DNA of 64,000 bases. Origin: Pseudaminobacter soli (ex Li et al. 2025) (GTDB taxonomy: Bacteria; Pseudomonadota; Alphaproteobacteria; Rhizobiales; Rhizobiaceae). Of this stretch, positions 9,274 through 16,862 are shown piece by piece; position 1 is the stretch's first letter, and every line of letters begins with the position of its first letter. The notes below the pieces were generated by a model. It was not told where the DNA came from, did not search any database, and was given only the letters and a program-made list of their open reading frames with translations. The position numbers and the translations under genes are program-made. The stretch covers positions 124,001 through 188,000 of the forward strand of contig NZ_JARXVF010000004.1 in NCBI RefSeq assembly GCF_029892515.1. The letters run 5' to 3'.

Positions 9274-10452
9274 CTACTGCCCGATGCCGATTTCGCGCAG
9301 CGCCGACCGGAAGTTCCGCTCGCGATCGGAATAGCGATCGACGAGTTCTGACGCATTGAGGCCAGCCAGATGGTCGGCCACGAACTCGGCCCGGTTTTCG
9401 GCCTTGTCGACATCCGTCGCATCGATGGCCGGCAGGCCGATGAAGCCCAGCATCTCGCGCATACGGTCGTCCACCGCGACCATGAGACTTGGCACCGCCG
9501 CCTGCATGGCAATGATCGAGCCGTGGAAACGCCGGCCAAAATTGAAGTCCATCGACGAGGCCCAGGCGCGCCACTGGTTGTTGTCGAAGAAGGTGCGCAC
9601 ATCGAACGGCTTCTTGAGCCGGTCGGTGCCCGGGTAAGTGAGGTCGCCGATCATTGTTCCGGAGGCCGAGTCGTAGACGCGTCCTTCGGCGTTCGGCTCT
9701 ACCTTCATGTCGAAGTGCAGGAATTCGTCCTGGACGACATATTGCGGGGTGGAGTCCTGCGGCTCCAGCGCGTTGGCGTCGACGATCGCATCGTGATTGG
9801 CGCCAAGGTAGCCCGAGAAGATGGTCCGCGCCTTGCCGACCTGCACGCCGGGAAGCTTCCTCAGTGACCGGCGCATGTTGTCGGGCATGAAATAGACGGA
9901 CGGACAGCCAGTCGGCCGGACATTGGAGAAGCCCTGGTCCTTCAGGAAGCCGGCGGTTTCAAAACCGCGCGTCAGGAAATAGTGTTCCCGATCCTTCAGC
10001 ACGTTCAGGAGCCGCTTCGTGCCCTCCGGCAGCGCATTTTCAAGGTCCTTGCGGTTCTGCTGGCCGATGCCCAGCATCACGATCGGCATCTTGAGCTTGC
10101 TCAGCACTTCTGCTTCCGCGTCGGCCGAGAGTCCCTTGCGCAACAGGTTTGCGCAGGTGAAGACGCAGATGTCGAAGTTGGAATTGAACTGCTCGAATCC
10201 ATCCCCGTTGCGGCTGCAATTGTAGAGATGCCAGAAGGGCACCTGCTTTGCATGCGGCGCGAGCGCACGCAAAGCGCCCTCGCCGATCAGATAGTTGCCG
10301 GTATTGCTGATGTTTCGCAGTTCCTGGAGGAACTCGTCCTTCGACTCTGGCTGTTTCTGCCGTTCCGAATAGGAGACGGCCAAACCGTCGGCGCCGTTTG
10401 CAAGACGCGAGTAGTGACCAGGAATGCCCGTCACGAGAATCCTTGGACGCAT
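9274..10452 (-). CDS. Polysaccharide pyruvyl transferase family protein (tandem copy 1)
   Basis: 392-residue paralogue of the downstream protein, with the same architecture: TGIPGHYSRL start, SNTGNYLIGEGALRAL, FDICVFTCANLLR, TRGFETAGFLKDQG, RPTGCPSVYF and GRRFHGSIIAMQAAVPSLMVAVDDRMREML. Presumed to act on lipid-linked repeat units or sugar precursors in the cytoplasm. The two copies presumably arose by tandem duplication and may modify different residues or form a heteromer; which is unknown. By order it corresponds to wgaD (expA4). Confidence 0.78.
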   Translation of the reverse strand: MRPRILVTGIPGHYSRLANGADGLAVSYSERQKQPESKDEFLQELRNISNTGNYLIGEGALRALAPHAKQVPFWHLYNCSRNGDGFEQFNSNFDICVFTCANLLRKGLSADAEAEVLSKLKMPIVMLGIGQQNRKDLENALPEGTKRLLNVLKDREHYFLTRGFETAGFLKDQGFSNVRPTGCPSVYFMPDNMRRSLRKLPGVQVGKARTIFSGYLGANHDAIVDANALEPQDSTPQYVVQDEFLHFDMKVEPNAEGRVYDSASGTMIGDLTYPGTDRLKKPFDVRTFFDNNQWRAWASSMDFNFGRRFHGSIIAMQAAVPSLMVAVDDRMREMLGFIGLPAIDATDVDKAENRAEFVADHLAGLNASELVDRYSDRERNFRSALREIGIGQ

Positions 10453-10493
10453 ACAACTAAACCTTTCTGCTTGATAGAACTGGTGGAAGCCCT

Positions 10494-13166
10494 TCAGCCC
10501 GCCGCCATGACCTCTGCGTCAGACGCCTCGCGCCGGCGCATGACCGAGGCACGTGACAGCGATGAATTGCTCACCGCGCCGTCGCACCAGCCGAGGAATT
10601 CCGAGAAGGAGCTTGTCCACGACCGGCGCGCCGCCGAATTGAGGCAGCCTTCCATGAGCGGAGCGAGCTTGCGGCGATCGCGGGCGACCTCTTCGATGAC
10701 CTCGGCCATCTGCTGCACCACCTGGGAGTCGACATCAGCCTCAATGAGGATACCGTCTTCGCCATGGCTGATGAGTTCGCCCACGGCGCCAACGCCGGTT
10801 GCGATGGGAACGCAGCCGAGCTGCTGCGCTTCTGCAATCATTAATGGAGCGCCTTCCCAGCGCGAGGGCATGATGAGCACGTCCGCCCAGCCCAGCGCCT
10901 TGATCAGTTCCTTGCTGGCGAAGACCGGGGGATGCACCTCGACGCCGAGGTCCTTCAGCTGCTCCGTCCAGGAAACGGTGGAATCGGCGAGAATCTCGCC
11001 TCCGATCGCCCGTATATCGACGGGGACGTGCGCGGCATGCAGCTCGGCGATTGTCGCGGCCAGGCGGTCGATGCCCTTCTGCGTGTCGAACCGCCCCATA
11101 TAGAGCAGCCGCAGCTGGTCATCCTTCCGCTCCATCCTCCTAGCGGACACCACATCGGCAAGCACTTTGGGGGGCACCGAAAAACTCGCCCCATTGGGCA
11201 CGGCGAAGACCTTCTCGAGGGGAACACCGAAGCTGCGCAGGTAGATCTTGAGCTGCTCCGAGCAAGTCAGGAACGCGTCGTAGCAATGCTCATGGGCGAT
11301 CGCCGCGAAGGGTTGGCCGGCCGGCCGTTTGAACGAGGTGTTGTCGACGACGTGAAGATAGCACGCCGTGCGCGTTCCCTCCGCGCGCAGCCGCGCAACC
11401 AGCGGATGGACCGACATCACATGGTTGTTGATGATCAGGTCGAATCCCGAGAGCTGCCCCTTCAACGCGCCCCATTCGACGTCGTGGTGGTCGGCAATGA
11501 AGTCCTGGCCGAGGAACTGGCCCGAGCCTCCCCAGGCCGGAATGCCCTCGCTCCAGAAATGGATGTGATCGAAGCTCGCATCGAACTCATCGATGACGTC
11601 CATACGCTGCGTGCCGAGCACGAAGAGGTGGGTCTCGAACCCGGCCCTCTTCAGCTCGCGCGCGGCCGCATAGACCACCTTCTCGGCGCCGCCGAATGAA
11701 GCATTGGGCACGAGCAGCGCAGCGGTGCGCTTGCCGTCACTGTGGCCAAGCGGCAGCACGGGCGAGCCGCCGATCTCCTTGCGCAGCGACTTGTGCAGAT
11801 CCGCGAAAGGCACAAGCCGCGCCGGCCGCCACGTCCAGCGCCCGCCCGCAGTCCGACGCAGCGGGCTCGTGGCAATGGCGTTGACGCAGTTTAACATCAC
11901 CTGCTGGGGCGTAATCAGCGACCGCCGCGGCAGGCTCCTCGGGAATGGGAACCGCACCTTCAGGATGGCCGAAGTGGGCCAAATCTGCTCCTGGCCGATC
12001 GAGGCGAACCAGTCCAGCGCATTGTTCTGGATCACGTCGCGAACAAGCGAGGTCGGAATGAAGATGAGGTCTGCGGACGCGGCCTGCGATGCCCCCGACT
12101 CCAGCACCACCGGTTCGATCTTGCGCTGCGTTGCATCGTTACCGAGCTGAACAAAGACGATATTCGCCTTTTCGCTCAGGCGCTCCAGGTGGCAAAGCAC
12201 ATTGGGCAGCATGCGCGACTTTCGCAAAAGGTCGAACGTCGCGCCGCTGCCCGCCATCAGGAATGGAGGGAAGTGGACATTGTCCGGCTCGCCGATACTC
12301 GCCCAGAAATCCGGGATGATGTCGTCGAGGCGAAGCATCCTCGGCGGCTTGGTGGGGTCGGTGAAGAACGAGATGGCGGCATCTTCAGTCCGCGCGAAGA
12401 GATAGCGCGGGCATTCCTCGTGCTCGAACTCGACAAGCATCGGACGCTGGAACAACGCCTTGTGGCGCTTCCTGAGGAAGCTGACGGAAGTGGCCCGTTC
12501 GCGATTGGCTTCCTTGAAGCGGCTTTCCGCCCGCAGCCGATATTCGAAGGTGGTGTCGTGCGATGGGACGCCGACGAAGCCGTGCTCAATGCAGGAAAGC
12601 CAAAACTCCCAGTCCTCAAACCCGTTCTGTCGGTCGTCGTCGAAGCGCACGCCCGCCCGGAAGACGTCGATGGAGATCATCGAGCCGGTGTCGCAGATGT
12701 TGTCTGTGATGCAGTGGACAAGTCGCGAATAGCGGTTGCCGTAGTGCGCACGCCAGTTCACCGAGAAGGTGTCGATATTGGTGTAGACCCAGCCGCAGCG
12801 GCTCGAGATCAACTGCCGGTATAGGGTTTCGATGGTGCCCGGCAGGACCCTGTTGTCGGCATCGAGCAGATAGACCGCTTTGGCCTCCGGCAGGTTTTCC
12901 AGCACGTAGTCGATTGCGCGATTGCGCGCGCCGCCCGGTCCGGCATTCGGGCCGAACACCACATGTATTTCAGGGTGGCTGGCAGCATAAAGCAGCAGAA
13001 GGTCGAAAGCCTCGTGCCGTGGGTCGCCGTCGACGGACACGACAATGGCAATCCTGCAGTTAGAAACCGTCGAAGCAAGGACGGATTCCAGCGCTTCCAG
13101 GGCCAGTGCCGCATGGCCGTAAAGCGGCATCGCCACCGCAATCAGATCGTCTTTAGTGGCGGACAT
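10494..13166 (-). CDS. wgaB: Double-domain glycosyltransferase (GT2 + GT4)
   Basis: 890-residue fusion. The N-terminal ~260 residues are a GT2 (GT-A) domain with VAMPLYGHAALALEALESV, VVSVDGDPRHEAF, GGARNRAID and the metal-binding LLDADN. A middle linker of ~230 residues is not recognised. The C-terminal part is a GT4 (GT-B) domain: SFGGAEKVVYAAARELKRAG, LLYMGRFDTQKGID and PSRWEGAPLMIAEAQQLGC. It likely adds two sugars of the repeat. The ATG at 13166 is preferred to one at 13247 because the protein then begins with the GT2 fold and overlaps the upstream gene by only 14 nt. Large two-domain form fits the S. meliloti expA23 (wgaB) gene. Confidence 0.85.
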   Translation of the reverse strand: MSATKDDLIAVAMPLYGHAALALEALESVLASTVSNCRIAIVVSVDGDPRHEAFDLLLLYAASHPEIHVVFGPNAGPGGARNRAIDYVLENLPEAKAVYLLDADNRVLPGTIETLYRQLISSRCGWVYTNIDTFSVNWRAHYGNRYSRLVHCITDNICDTGSMISIDVFRAGVRFDDDRQNGFEDWEFWLSCIEHGFVGVPSHDTTFEYRLRAESRFKEANRERATSVSFLRKRHKALFQRPMLVEFEHEECPRYLFARTEDAAISFFTDPTKPPRMLRLDDIIPDFWASIGEPDNVHFPPFLMAGSGATFDLLRKSRMLPNVLCHLERLSEKANIVFVQLGNDATQRKIEPVVLESGASQAASADLIFIPTSLVRDVIQNNALDWFASIGQEQIWPTSAILKVRFPFPRSLPRRSLITPQQVMLNCVNAIATSPLRRTAGGRWTWRPARLVPFADLHKSLRKEIGGSPVLPLGHSDGKRTAALLVPNASFGGAEKVVYAAARELKRAGFETHLFVLGTQRMDVIDEFDASFDHIHFWSEGIPAWGGSGQFLGQDFIADHHDVEWGALKGQLSGFDLIINNHVMSVHPLVARLRAEGTRTACYLHVVDNTSFKRPAGQPFAAIAHEHCYDAFLTCSEQLKIYLRSFGVPLEKVFAVPNGASFSVPPKVLADVVSARRMERKDDQLRLLYMGRFDTQKGIDRLAATIAELHAAHVPVDIRAIGGEILADSTVSWTEQLKDLGVEVHPPVFASKELIKALGWADVLIMPSRWEGAPLMIAEAQQLGCVPIATGVGAVGELISHGEDGILIEADVDSQVVQQMAEVIEEVARDRRKLAPLMEGCLNSAARRSWTSSFSEFLGWCDGAVSNSSLSRASVMRRREASDAEVMAAG

Positions 13167-14637
13167 TGACCGCCCCCTCCGACTGCTTGACCAGCCGGAA
13201 GCCCGACACCTTGAGCCAGGAGAAATCGACTGAATCGGTGACCGCACGGCTCAGGATCATGAGATCCATGTGCGCGCGCACAGGCTCGTCCATGTGGATA
13301 CTGATGTTGATCGCCCGATCCGGGCCGACCTCGCGCCAGCCGCTGAAGAAGGCCGACGGTTTTGCCTTGCCCTTGCGTACCAACTCCGCAACCTCGGACC
13401 GCGCATTCGAGTTTGCCGGGACGAGCAGGAAACTGACGGCCGCCGGAGCCCCTTCAGGGTGATCGATCACGGCGCTCGCCGAGAACGAAATGGTTCCAGG
13501 CTCGACTGCGCGGCTGACGGCGCCGGCGGAAATTCCGCTCTGCAGCGGATGACACACCACCGCGTGCTCGTGCTCGAGGAACCGAACGGTCTGGAATTCG
13601 GGCACGACCGGCGTGACCGAAGCATCGACTATCCGGCTCAGCAGGTCGGGCGCCAGACGGTAGTCTTCGATGAACTGGCCGGCGAGCAGGTCGGTGGGCG
13701 CAATCATGTTGGGCATTCGGGTTGGCCGGACGCCTGGCAGTCCCGTGAACACGCGGAATGCCAGCGGCCTGAGATCGAGATCGGGATGCGAGACTTCCGA
13801 CCGCGCCGTGTAGCGCTCGCTGGCAATGGGGAACCCGAGCGACAGCCCCACCGTCTCCGGCCCTGTGGTCGACACCCGAAGTCGCAACGTCTTCGCCCCA
13901 CATCCGCAAGCCCGCGGCAGCGAGAAGAAGTTCCAGTTCGCAACTAGCTTTGAAGCGGGAACGCTCCATTCGGCCACGCCCTCGCCACTCTCGACATAGC
14001 TCAGCGTGACGACCAGCTCGGCGCCGTCCTTCGGCACCGAATTGAGATGCAGAGCGATGCCGGCCACGCCCCGGCTGGAGACCGGCAGAAGCTGCTCGAC
14101 ATGGGCGCTCGACAGCAACTGGCCAATGCCTTCGTCCTTGGGGTCGACATAGGGATCGTGCCCGAACACTTCCGCCACCGGCTCCCAGTTGTGCGTCTGA
14201 AATGCATCTTCGAGCGCGCGGTAGCTTTCGAACAGCACTTCGCGGTCCCGGCGCAGCATGGCGAGTTCCGAGGTCATCGTGGCGGCGAACCGGGACAGCC
14301 GCCCCAAGCCGCCCTCGGCCAACGTGCGAATGAGCGCGCACATCTCGGCCCCATTTCGCGTATCGAGCCGCTGGACGGGGACTTCCGGCACCGTGGCAAG
14401 ACGCCGGAGCGAGACGAGAGCACCTCTCAGGTCAGCTTCGGCTTGCTCCGAAAAGGCGACGGCAATGAGAGGAAAGGTATTCTTCAGGGCCGGTTGCGAA
14501 CGTGTGCCATCGCCAAGAAAGATGACCAGGTCTGCAATTCCAGCCTTTTCAACATTGATCCGGTCGAGATCTGACGCCGCGATCAGCTTTATACTTGTCG
14601 TCGACTGCTTCCCGCCAGAAGTCATCAACATTTGCAC
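13153..14637 (-). CDS. Uncharacterised protein, first gene of the wga-type operon
   Basis: 494-residue soluble protein of unknown function. The first ~110 residues have an alpha/beta look (LVIFLGDGTR, PLIAVAF), a helical stretch with an RRDREVLFESYRALEDAF coiled-coil-like segment follows (about 125-165), and the rest appears rich in beta-strands like a carbohydrate-binding or jelly-roll region. I recognise no catalytic motif. The start is a GTG at 14637 with GAGGA six bases upstream; ATGs at 14631 and 14625 are further from it. It is first after the operator at 14783-14801. By position it equals wgaA (expA1) of S. meliloti, also uncharacterised. Confidence 0.7.
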   Translation of the reverse strand: MQMLMTSGGKQSTTSIKLIAASDLDRINVEKAGIADLVIFLGDGTRSQPALKNTFPLIAVAFSEQAEADLRGALVSLRRLATVPEVPVQRLDTRNGAEMCALIRTLAEGGLGRLSRFAATMTSELAMLRRDREVLFESYRALEDAFQTHNWEPVAEVFGHDPYVDPKDEGIGQLLSSAHVEQLLPVSSRGVAGIALHLNSVPKDGAELVVTLSYVESGEGVAEWSVPASKLVANWNFFSLPRACGCGAKTLRLRVSTTGPETVGLSLGFPIASERYTARSEVSHPDLDLRPLAFRVFTGLPGVRPTRMPNMIAPTDLLAGQFIEDYRLAPDLLSRIVDASVTPVVPEFQTVRFLEHEHAVVCHPLQSGISAGAVSRAVEPGTISFSASAVIDHPEGAPAAVSFLLVPANSNARSEVAELVRKGKAKPSAFFSGWREVGPDRAINISIHMDEPVRAHMDLMILSRAVTDSVDFSWLKVSGFRLVKQSEGAVNVRH

Positions 14638-14657
14638 GAAAATTCCTCAGTAATACC

Positions 14658-14699
14658 ATTATCAAATGAAACGACAGACTGGACGACTGTCGCGATAAT
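14658..14699 (-). promoter_or_regulatory. Nested inverted repeat in the wga-operon leader
   Basis: ATTATC (14658-14663) pairs with GATAAT (14694-14699), and inside it CGACAG (14072-style inner arm at 14672-14677) pairs with CTGTCG (14687-14692). It lies between the putative operator (14783-14801) and the first gene start (14637), so it would fall in the 5' untranslated RNA. It may be a leader structure affecting mRNA stability or translation. No experimental parallel is known to me. Confidence 0.3.
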
Positions 14700-14782
14700 G
14701 CATTGGTAATCGGTCGAATAGACCCGTACCAATAATTATAGCTGCGGACAATAACTAAATGCAGAAATAAATCTGCAAAGTA

Positions 14783-14801
14783 TACTTAAAAACTTGAAGT
14801 A
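14783..14801. promoter_or_regulatory. Putative WggR operator before the wga operon
   Basis: TACTTAAAAACTTGAAGTA differs at one base from the core of the perfect palindrome before wggR (16692-16710). It sits in an AT-rich 198-nt gap, about 145 nt upstream of the first wga-type gene. In S. meliloti the MarR-type activator WggR (ExpG) is reported to bind conserved palindromic sequences in front of the wga, wgg and wge transcription units, so an equivalent role here is a reasonable inference. Confidence 0.7.
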
Positions 14802-14835
14802 ATATTCGCGCAATCTAGGTTTGCTTAGCGGGAAT

Positions 14836-16056
14836 TCAATCCGCCCCCATCATTCTTCCAATCAGAGCGGTTTGGCTTGCGATGCAATCATCCAGCCGGA
14901 AGCGCTGCTCGATCGTTTGGCGCGCGGCGATCCGCAGTTCGGCGAATCTGTCCGGGCTTTTCAAGGCTTCCAGGATGGACCCGGCCAGAGCGTCCGTGTC
15001 GAAGAACGGCACCAGGATGCCGTTGCGGCCCGAGCTGATGACTTCCCGGACGGGAGCGGTGTCGGAGGCGATGACGAGAGCACCGCAGGCCATCGCCTCA
15101 AGGACCGACCAGGAAAGGACGAAGGGGTAGGTCAGATAGACGTGAGCCGTGGAAATCTGGAAAAGCTGACGCAAGACCGGGCGCGAGACCACGCCGGGAA
15201 AAAGCACCCTGTCTCTTGGGAGATCCAGCGATGCGAGAAGGTGATCCTTCCATGATCCCCCGCCAGGCGGCGGCATTCCATAGCTTACGCCGTCGCCGCC
15301 AACAAAGACGAACAAGGCGTCGGGATGTTTCCGGATGACCTTGGATGCAGCCTCCAGGGCCTGCGGGAAGCCGCGGTAGGGCTCAAGGTCGCGTGCGACG
15401 AATGTGACAATGGGTGGACTGCCGGCCTTGAGCACGCGTCCGTCCGGAAGCTTCAAGGAAGCCGCCGGATCTGGGCGCAAGCGTTGCGTATCTATCCCCT
15501 CGTGGCACACGGTAATGCGCGCTCGCGCATCGGCCGGATAAAGGTCCCTCTGCCATTCGGTCGGACTAATGCCGCCCTCCAGCGCCTCCAGCGAAACGAG
15601 CTGCGCCATATTGCGAAGCCTGAGCCGTTTGCGCGTCTCCAGATCAGGCTGATCGTCAGGGGCAAATCCGACATCTGCCCCGTCGGCCCGATAGAAGAAT
15701 TCGCAATAGCCGAGCGCAGGCACACGCGGCAGCACGTCCTTCACGAACATCATGCTGCCCCAGCCGATGTGGCCGATGACAATGTCGGGGCTTTGACCCT
15801 GACGCGCCATCGCGTCGAACGTCTCGGCGACACGGTGCCCGATCCGGACATGGTGGTCGGGTATGCCGAGATGCCGGGCCATCAGCGGATGCGCCCGCGG
15901 ACCCGGCTCCGACCGATGCCGCACGACACGGACCGACGGGATCCGCTGGTCCACCGCCTCGGCTACAAGGCTTACCTCGTTCCCCGCCTGCGCCAAATGG
16001 GCGGCCAGCGCGGCGAACTGACCGAAACCGCGCCGGTGTACGAAAGCTACATGCAT
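14836..16056 (-). CDS. wgcA: Family 4-type glycosyltransferase
   Basis: 406-residue GT-B glycosyltransferase. It starts MHVAFVHRRGFGQFAALAAHLAQAG, and has RITVCHEGIDTQRLRP, the donor-site region FVARDLEPYRGF and the YPFVLSWSVLEAMACGALVIASD segment with the family E-x7-E-type region. Probably adds one sugar of the EPS repeat on the cytoplasmic side of the membrane. It lies 43 nt downstream of the MarR gene on the same strand and is separated from the wga operon by the operator-bearing gap. Position and type correspond to wgcA (expC) of the galactoglucan locus. Confidence 0.82.
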   Translation of the reverse strand: MHVAFVHRRGFGQFAALAAHLAQAGNEVSLVAEAVDQRIPSVRVVRHRSEPGPRAHPLMARHLGIPDHHVRIGHRVAETFDAMARQGQSPDIVIGHIGWGSMMFVKDVLPRVPALGYCEFFYRADGADVGFAPDDQPDLETRKRLRLRNMAQLVSLEALEGGISPTEWQRDLYPADARARITVCHEGIDTQRLRPDPAASLKLPDGRVLKAGSPPIVTFVARDLEPYRGFPQALEAASKVIRKHPDALFVFVGGDGVSYGMPPPGGGSWKDHLLASLDLPRDRVLFPGVVSRPVLRQLFQISTAHVYLTYPFVLSWSVLEAMACGALVIASDTAPVREVISSGRNGILVPFFDTDALAGSILEALKSPDRFAELRIAARQTIEQRFRLDDCIASQTALIGRMMGAD

Positions 16057-16099
16057 GCCTGGCTAGCCCCGCGACAAGGAACCGCCCGTCAGGCGCGCA

Positions 16100-16669
16100 T
16101 CAGACACCGAAGCGTGCGGCATTGGCCCACATCAACTCGAGCCGGTGCAGCGCCTGGAAGGCGACTGCGAGATCCCGCAAGTCCTGCTCAACGCAAAAGG
16201 TGCGCTCGAAGGCCTTCGCCGCGTCCCGCAGATCGGCACAAAGCTGCCTGCCCTTCTCCGTCAGCCTGATTCGGGCGGAGCGCTTGTCGCGCTGCGAGGT
16301 GACGCGATCGATGTAGTCGCCATCGGTCAGCTGCTTCAGGTAGTACGAGATGTTCGAGCCCACATAGTTGCCGCGATCGAGCAGTTCGCCGACCGAGAGC
16401 TCGGTATCGCCAATGGCCAGCAGAACCATCACCTGGGACGGTCCGATGTCGTCGACGCCCAGCCGCGTAAGTTCCGCGCTTATCAGGCCCGAGAAACGCC
16501 GGCTCGACCGATCGAGCAGACGAGCCAAGTCGAAACATGAGGCCTGTGGAGCGTCACTCTGTTGGTCACGGCGCGGCTCATCAGGGACGGCACGCAGTCT
16601 ATCGCCCCCATTCCGTAGTAAAACTGCATCTTCCAAACCCATGGACGGGCGGAGAAGTCCTTCAGTCAT
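16100..16669 (-). CDS. wggR: MarR-family regulator of the EPS locus
   Basis: 189-residue winged-helix DNA-binding protein. Residues ~45-175 form the MarR core: SSRRFSGLISAELTRLGVDDIGPSQVMVLLAIG, then the recognition region ELLDRGNYVGSNISYYLKQLTDGDYI and the wing DRVTSQRDKRSARIRLTEKG. The N-terminal ~45 residues are polar and poorly conserved-looking. The ATG at 16669 has AAGGAG seven bases upstream. A perfect palindrome lies 21 nt upstream of the start, suggesting autoregulation. It corresponds to WggR (ExpG), which activates galactoglucan genes in S. meliloti; activator or repressor action here is inference. Confidence 0.87.
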   Translation of the reverse strand: MTEGLLRPSMGLEDAVLLRNGGDRLRAVPDEPRRDQQSDAPQASCFDLARLLDRSSRRFSGLISAELTRLGVDDIGPSQVMVLLAIGDTELSVGELLDRGNYVGSNISYYLKQLTDGDYIDRVTSQRDKRSARIRLTEKGRQLCADLRDAAKAFERTFCVEQDLRDLAVAFQALHRLELMWANAARFGV

Positions 16670-16689
16670 CCCTCTCTCCTTCTTTGTAA

Positions 16690-16712
16690 TTTACTTCAAA
16701 ACTTGAAGTAAA
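16690..16712. promoter_or_regulatory. Perfect palindromic operator between wggR and wgdA
   Basis: TTTACTTCAA (16690-16699) and TTGAAGTAAA (16703-16712) form a perfect 10-bp inverted repeat around AAC. It lies in the 193-nt divergent gap between wggR and wgdA, 21 nt upstream of the wggR ATG. The same core recurs at 14783-14801. Palindromes of this size next to a MarR gene are typical binding sites for the MarR dimer. Confidence 0.78.
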
Positions 16713-16862
16713 ATTAAACAACACCCCACCCAGAGACCCCGCTCTTGTTTGTGCCATCATTGTTGTGTCACACTGACGACAGAGATATTGCGATACGTTC
16801 TGCATGCGACGCAGATAACACCTTCAAATCATTAAACACGTTAGCCCCAGGCCAAATCGCCC

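Noticed and set aside
13454-14341. Long minus-strand open frame overlapping the wgaA-like gene in another frame
   Set aside because: Arg/Ala/Gly-rich translation typical of a shadow frame; the 13153-14637 frame has normal composition and a GAGGA site.
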